6,692 nt of DNA, taken from contig CALQZE010000017.1 of NCBI GenBank assembly GCA_943348955.1, positions 1-6,692 on the forward strand, read 5' to 3'. A program made the position numbers and the translations under genes. Positions 4,392 through 6,692 of the stretch are shown one piece after another. Source of the DNA: Candidatus Uhrbacteria bacterium RIFOXYB12_FULL_58_10. GTDB taxonomy: Bacteria; Patescibacteriota; Patescibacteriia; UBA9934; GWF2-40-263. The notes under the pieces were generated by a model, which was not told where the DNA came from, did not search any database, and saw nothing but the letters and a program-made list of their open reading frames with translations. Position 1 is the stretch's first letter; each line of letters opens with the position of its first letter.

Positions 4392-6692
4392 ATGAAACAA
4401 AAAAATTCTTTTCTTTTTCTTGCGCTTGCATTACTGGTCGCGTTTACTCCGTCGACATTACATGCAGAGACAACACCAACCGTTATTATTTCAGAAATTG
4501 CATGGGCGGGTTCATCACTTTCAATAGCAGATGAATGGATAGAACTTACAAACATGACTGCACAACCGGTCGATGTAAGCGGATGGCTTATTGATGGAGC
4601 CGCGACGGCAACGCTCACACTTCCTGCCGGAAGTTCTATCGCACCGTACTCGACATTTCTAATCGCAAACTATGACAACACAAATAAACTCTCTTCCCTT
4701 AACACCCATGCCCAATACATCACCACTGCTGTCTCGCTCCCGAATGACAAACTTAACATCACGCTTTCGCGAAACGATCGCACTTTGGTTGATTCCGCCG
4801 GCAACGGAGGAAATCCTTTCAAGGGAGGATCTGGCGGCACTGGAGGAACTTCTCTCGGACGATACCGATCCATGGAACGAGGCGGGTCCTTACTGAATGG
4901 CACGGAAAAAGATTCGTGGATTGATGCCGACACAACAATTGGGTTCAAAGACGGAGCTCTTGATGGAGGAACTCCTGGAACCGTTAATGCATTTTTGCAA
5001 GCGGAAATTGATGCGATGCAATCCTCTATCGTATTAAATTCTGTCCCAACACCCGTTGCGGCAGAAACGACAACTGTCCCGGCAGTGACTGAAGTTGCCG
5101 TTGTGACACCGGCTGCGATTGTTGAACAAACAATTGTTCCAGATGTTGTGCCTATTACAAATAGCACCGTCGTCGAGTCTGTTCCTGTTGTAACCTCTGT
5201 TGATCTAACACTTGAAACAGAATCCATGTGCACAGATATTGTGACGACGGACACATCAACAGATTCAAATTCACAGACAGCTGGCACGACTGAACAAACA
5301 GCAGTTGTAGAACCGATTGTCGTGCCTGTCGTATCCGACACATTCCCATCGATCGCAGTGACAGATTCTGCTGTCTCGACAGTTGTCGAAACAACACCAG
5401 AAACAACGACGGCAGAATCACTTACACCAACATTACCTGTTGATACAGCTTCAACAACGTCGACCTTAACAATAATATCCACTCCTTCTTCTTCCGTTGG
5501 TTCTCTCGAAGTGAATGAACTCTATCCGCATCCAGCTGTAGGTGAAGCAGAATGGGTTGAAGTACTCAACACATCTTCAACAACGATTGTCATAAATGGA
5601 TGGAGCCTTATAGATGAAAGTGGTGCTATCACATTATTTCCGAATGGAGAAATTCCGCCGGGATCATTTCTCGTGATTGAAAATCCAAAAGGAAAATTAA
5701 ATAACGATGGAGACACTGTTATCATCAAAGATCCAAACGGAGCCGTGATCGATGCGGTGATGTACAACACAGATCTTGGTCTCGTTCCCAATCTCGGCGA
5801 ATCGTTGATTCGTACAGAAACACGCTCACTTGCGATTACGACAACGCCGACAAAAAATACAGACAATGTTGAAACGCAAAAATCCGCAGCAACTTCGTCG
5901 GTTGCAACAAGTACAACTGTTCCAGCGACAAGTGCTGATACAGAAGTTTCAATCATTGCTACAAATACAACACCAACGATTTCGACGAATTTACAAACAA
6001 CTTCGGCGACACCAGAAACACCTTCACCAACCACAACACAGCTTGTGATTGTTCCTGTGAATAATCCGAGTCCCCTTCCGATCTCACATGACATTCATCT
6101 TTCAGAATTCTATCCAAACACGGGAGGAAATGATTCGACCGATGAATTCATCGAAATTAAAAATGATGGAGATGAAACTGTTTCTCTAAGTGATTGGTCG
6201 ATCACCGATTCAAGCGGCACACGATTCACATTTGCAAAAACAGATTCAATCGCACCAAAATCTTTCTTTGCCGTCATGCGATTACAATCTCACATCACTC
6301 TAAATAATACCGGCGATACCATCACACTTATTGCGCCCGATGAATCGACCGCGGATTCACAAACATATGACCAAGCAAAAGCATCCTTCACGTTCGCAAC
6401 AATCAACGGGGTTTGGATTTGGACGGGAACTCCTACGCCAAATGAACAAAACAGCGCTTCGCAAAACAACGAACCGATTGTTGCAAGCAATTCGATTGGA
6501 ACAAACGCAACTACAACACCTGCTCAATCCGCTTCCACCAACGGGCCCATTTCCGCTCGCGTGTTAACAATCAACGACGTGAAACAAGCTGCGGATGGTG
6601 CGCGTGTTACTATTCGTGGATTTGTAACAGTTCTTCCAAACGTATTCAATTCTCAAACAATGTATGTACAAGATGACACGGGCGGAATTCAG
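4392..6692 (+). CDS. Secreted multidomain protein: three lamin-tail domains and a start of an OB-fold-like domain (3' partial)
   Basis: An open frame of 767 codons runs unbroken from ATG 4392 to the window edge. Residues 1-25 are a signal peptide: MKQK, a hydrophobic core, then STLHA with cleavage expected before ETTPT. There is no lipobox Cys. Lamin-tail domain 1 is about 30-200 (VIISEIAWAG, DEWIELTN, GWLIDG, ending DGGTPGTVN). Domain 2 is 372-474 (LEVNELYPHP, EWVEVLN, GWSLID, LNNDGDTVIIKDPNG, GESLIR). Domain 3 is 568-684 (HLSEFYPN, DEFIEIKN, LSDWSITD, LNNTGDTITLIAP, GTPTPNE). Thr/Val/Ser/Pro-rich linkers (215-371 and 475-567) separate them, and a shorter one spans 685-719. Residues 724-767 (VLTINDVKQAADGARVTIRGFVTV..., MYVQDDTGGIQ) match the start of OB-fold domains found in extracellular nucleases such as the YhcR group. 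Lamin-tail domains commonly occur in secreted nucleases and surface proteins, so a cell-surface nucleic-acid-handling role is plausible, but the catalytic part, if any, is beyond the window. No Shine-Dalgarno is present before the ATG. Confidence 0.93.
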   Translation, partial: MKQKNSFLFLALALLVAFTPSTLHAETTPTVIISEIAWAGSSLSIADEWIELTNMTAQPVDVSGWLIDGAATATLTLPAGSSIAPYSTFLIANYDNTNKLSSLNTHAQYITTAVSLPNDKLNITLSRNDRTLVDSAGNGGNPFKGGSGGTGGTSLGRYRSMERGGSLLNGTEKDSWIDADTTIGFKDGALDGGTPGTVNAFLQAEIDAMQSSIVLNSVPTPVAAETTTVPAVTEVAVVTPAAIVEQTIVPDVVPITNSTVVESVPVVTSVDLTLETESMCTDIVTTDTSTDSNSQTAGTTEQTAVVEPIVVPVVSDTFPSIAVTDSAVSTVVETTPETTTAESLTPTLPVDTASTTSTLTIISTPSSSVGSLEVNELYPHPAVGEAEWVEVLNTSSTTIVINGWSLIDESGAITLFPNGEIPPGSFLVIENPKGKLNNDGDTVIIKDPNGAVIDAVMYNTDLGLVPNLGESLIRTETRSLAITTTPTKNTDNVETQKSAATSSVATSTTVPATSADTEVSIIATNTTPTISTNLQTTSATPETPSPTTTQLVIVPVNNPSPLPISHDIHLSEFYPNTGGNDSTDEFIEIKNDGDETVSLSDWSITDSSGTRFTFAKTDSIAPKSFFAVMRLQSHITLNNTGDTITLIAPDESTADSQTYDQAKASFTFATINGVWIWTGTPTPNEQNSASQNNEPIVASNSIGTNATTTPAQSASTNGPISARVLTINDVKQAADGARVTIRGFVTVLPNVFNSQTMYVQDDTGGIQ
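5034..5504 (+). other. Low-complexity Thr/Val/Ser-rich linker between lamin-tail domains 1 and 2
   Basis: Residues 215-371 of the lamin-tail protein are dominated by Thr, Val, Ser, Pro, Glu and Ala with no repeating unit of fixed length. It contains the only Cys I found in the mature protein (in ESMCTD). It is likely an extended, possibly glycosylated, cell-wall-spanning spacer. Its codon make-up also creates long open frames on the opposite strand, which are not genes. Confidence 0.8.
5814..6092 (+). other. Low-complexity Thr/Ser-rich linker between lamin-tail domains 2 and 3
   Basis: Residues 475-567 are rich in Thr, Ser, Ala and Pro (TTTPTKN, SSVATSTTVPATS, TPETPSPTTTQ). They have the same character as the first linker but are shorter and contain no detectable exact repeat. 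This is probably a flexible spacer on the cell surface. Confidence 0.75.

Noticed and set aside
4670..5482. 270-residue open frame on the minus strand
   Set aside because: It is antisense to the lamin-tail linker and reads as Val/Ser/Thr-biased sequence produced by complementing Thr/Val codons; the plus-strand frame has domains and a signal peptide.
5522..6094. 190-residue open frame on the minus strand
   Set aside because: Antisense shadow of lamin-tail domain 2 and the second linker, with no recognisable domain.

Overview
The window reads as bacterial chromosome with dense, short-spaced genes, UGA used as a true stop (four of the six complete stop codons), a tRNA with an encoded CCA end, and a large secreted lamin-tail-domain protein with Thr/Val/Ser-rich linkers. 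Together with the few recognisable Shine-Dalgarno sites and the compact genes, this suggests a Patescibacteria (CPR) genome using the standard code. That placement is inference and I cannot name a lineage. Base composition varies: the genes at about 960-3170 are visibly AT-rich, while the flanking genes (2-604 and 3275-4177) prefer C/G-ending codons.

Layout. (1) 2-604: an uncharacterised protein, possibly a degenerate PD-(D/E)XK-like fold, followed by a weak terminator. (2) 651-936: a small RNA locus. A sigma70-type promoter is followed by a 125-nt, roughly 51-bp imperfect hairpin. The hairpin ends on the base before tRNA-Leu(UAG), and an intrinsic terminator follows the tRNA. (3) 962-3207: an AT-rich cluster on the + strand encoding a class I SAM methyltransferase, a PNPOx-like FMN-type split-barrel protein, a classical SDR oxidoreductase and a DUF1653 protein. 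The last three are nearly touching (1-nt and 4-nt gaps) and look like one operon, closed by a 44-nt perfect palindrome that acts as terminator. (4) 3217-4204: a promoter, a strong Shine-Dalgarno and a polytopic membrane protein of unknown function. Its start region holds two overlapping start codons and a possible 11-residue leader peptide. (5) 4235-4391: a near-consensus promoter followed within about 15 nt by a strong intrinsic terminator, then two further dyads. (6) 4392 to the window end: one continuous reading frame of 767 codons that runs off the edge. It encodes a secreted protein with three lamin-tail domains, long low-complexity linkers and the beginning of an OB-fold-like domain.

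The most unusual items are the promoter-hairpin-tRNA unit, the promoter-terminator unit at 4235-4315, and the large LTD/OB protein, whose C-terminal activity lies outside the window. I see no mobile element, CRISPR array or integrase, and no clear evidence of a wholly new system.
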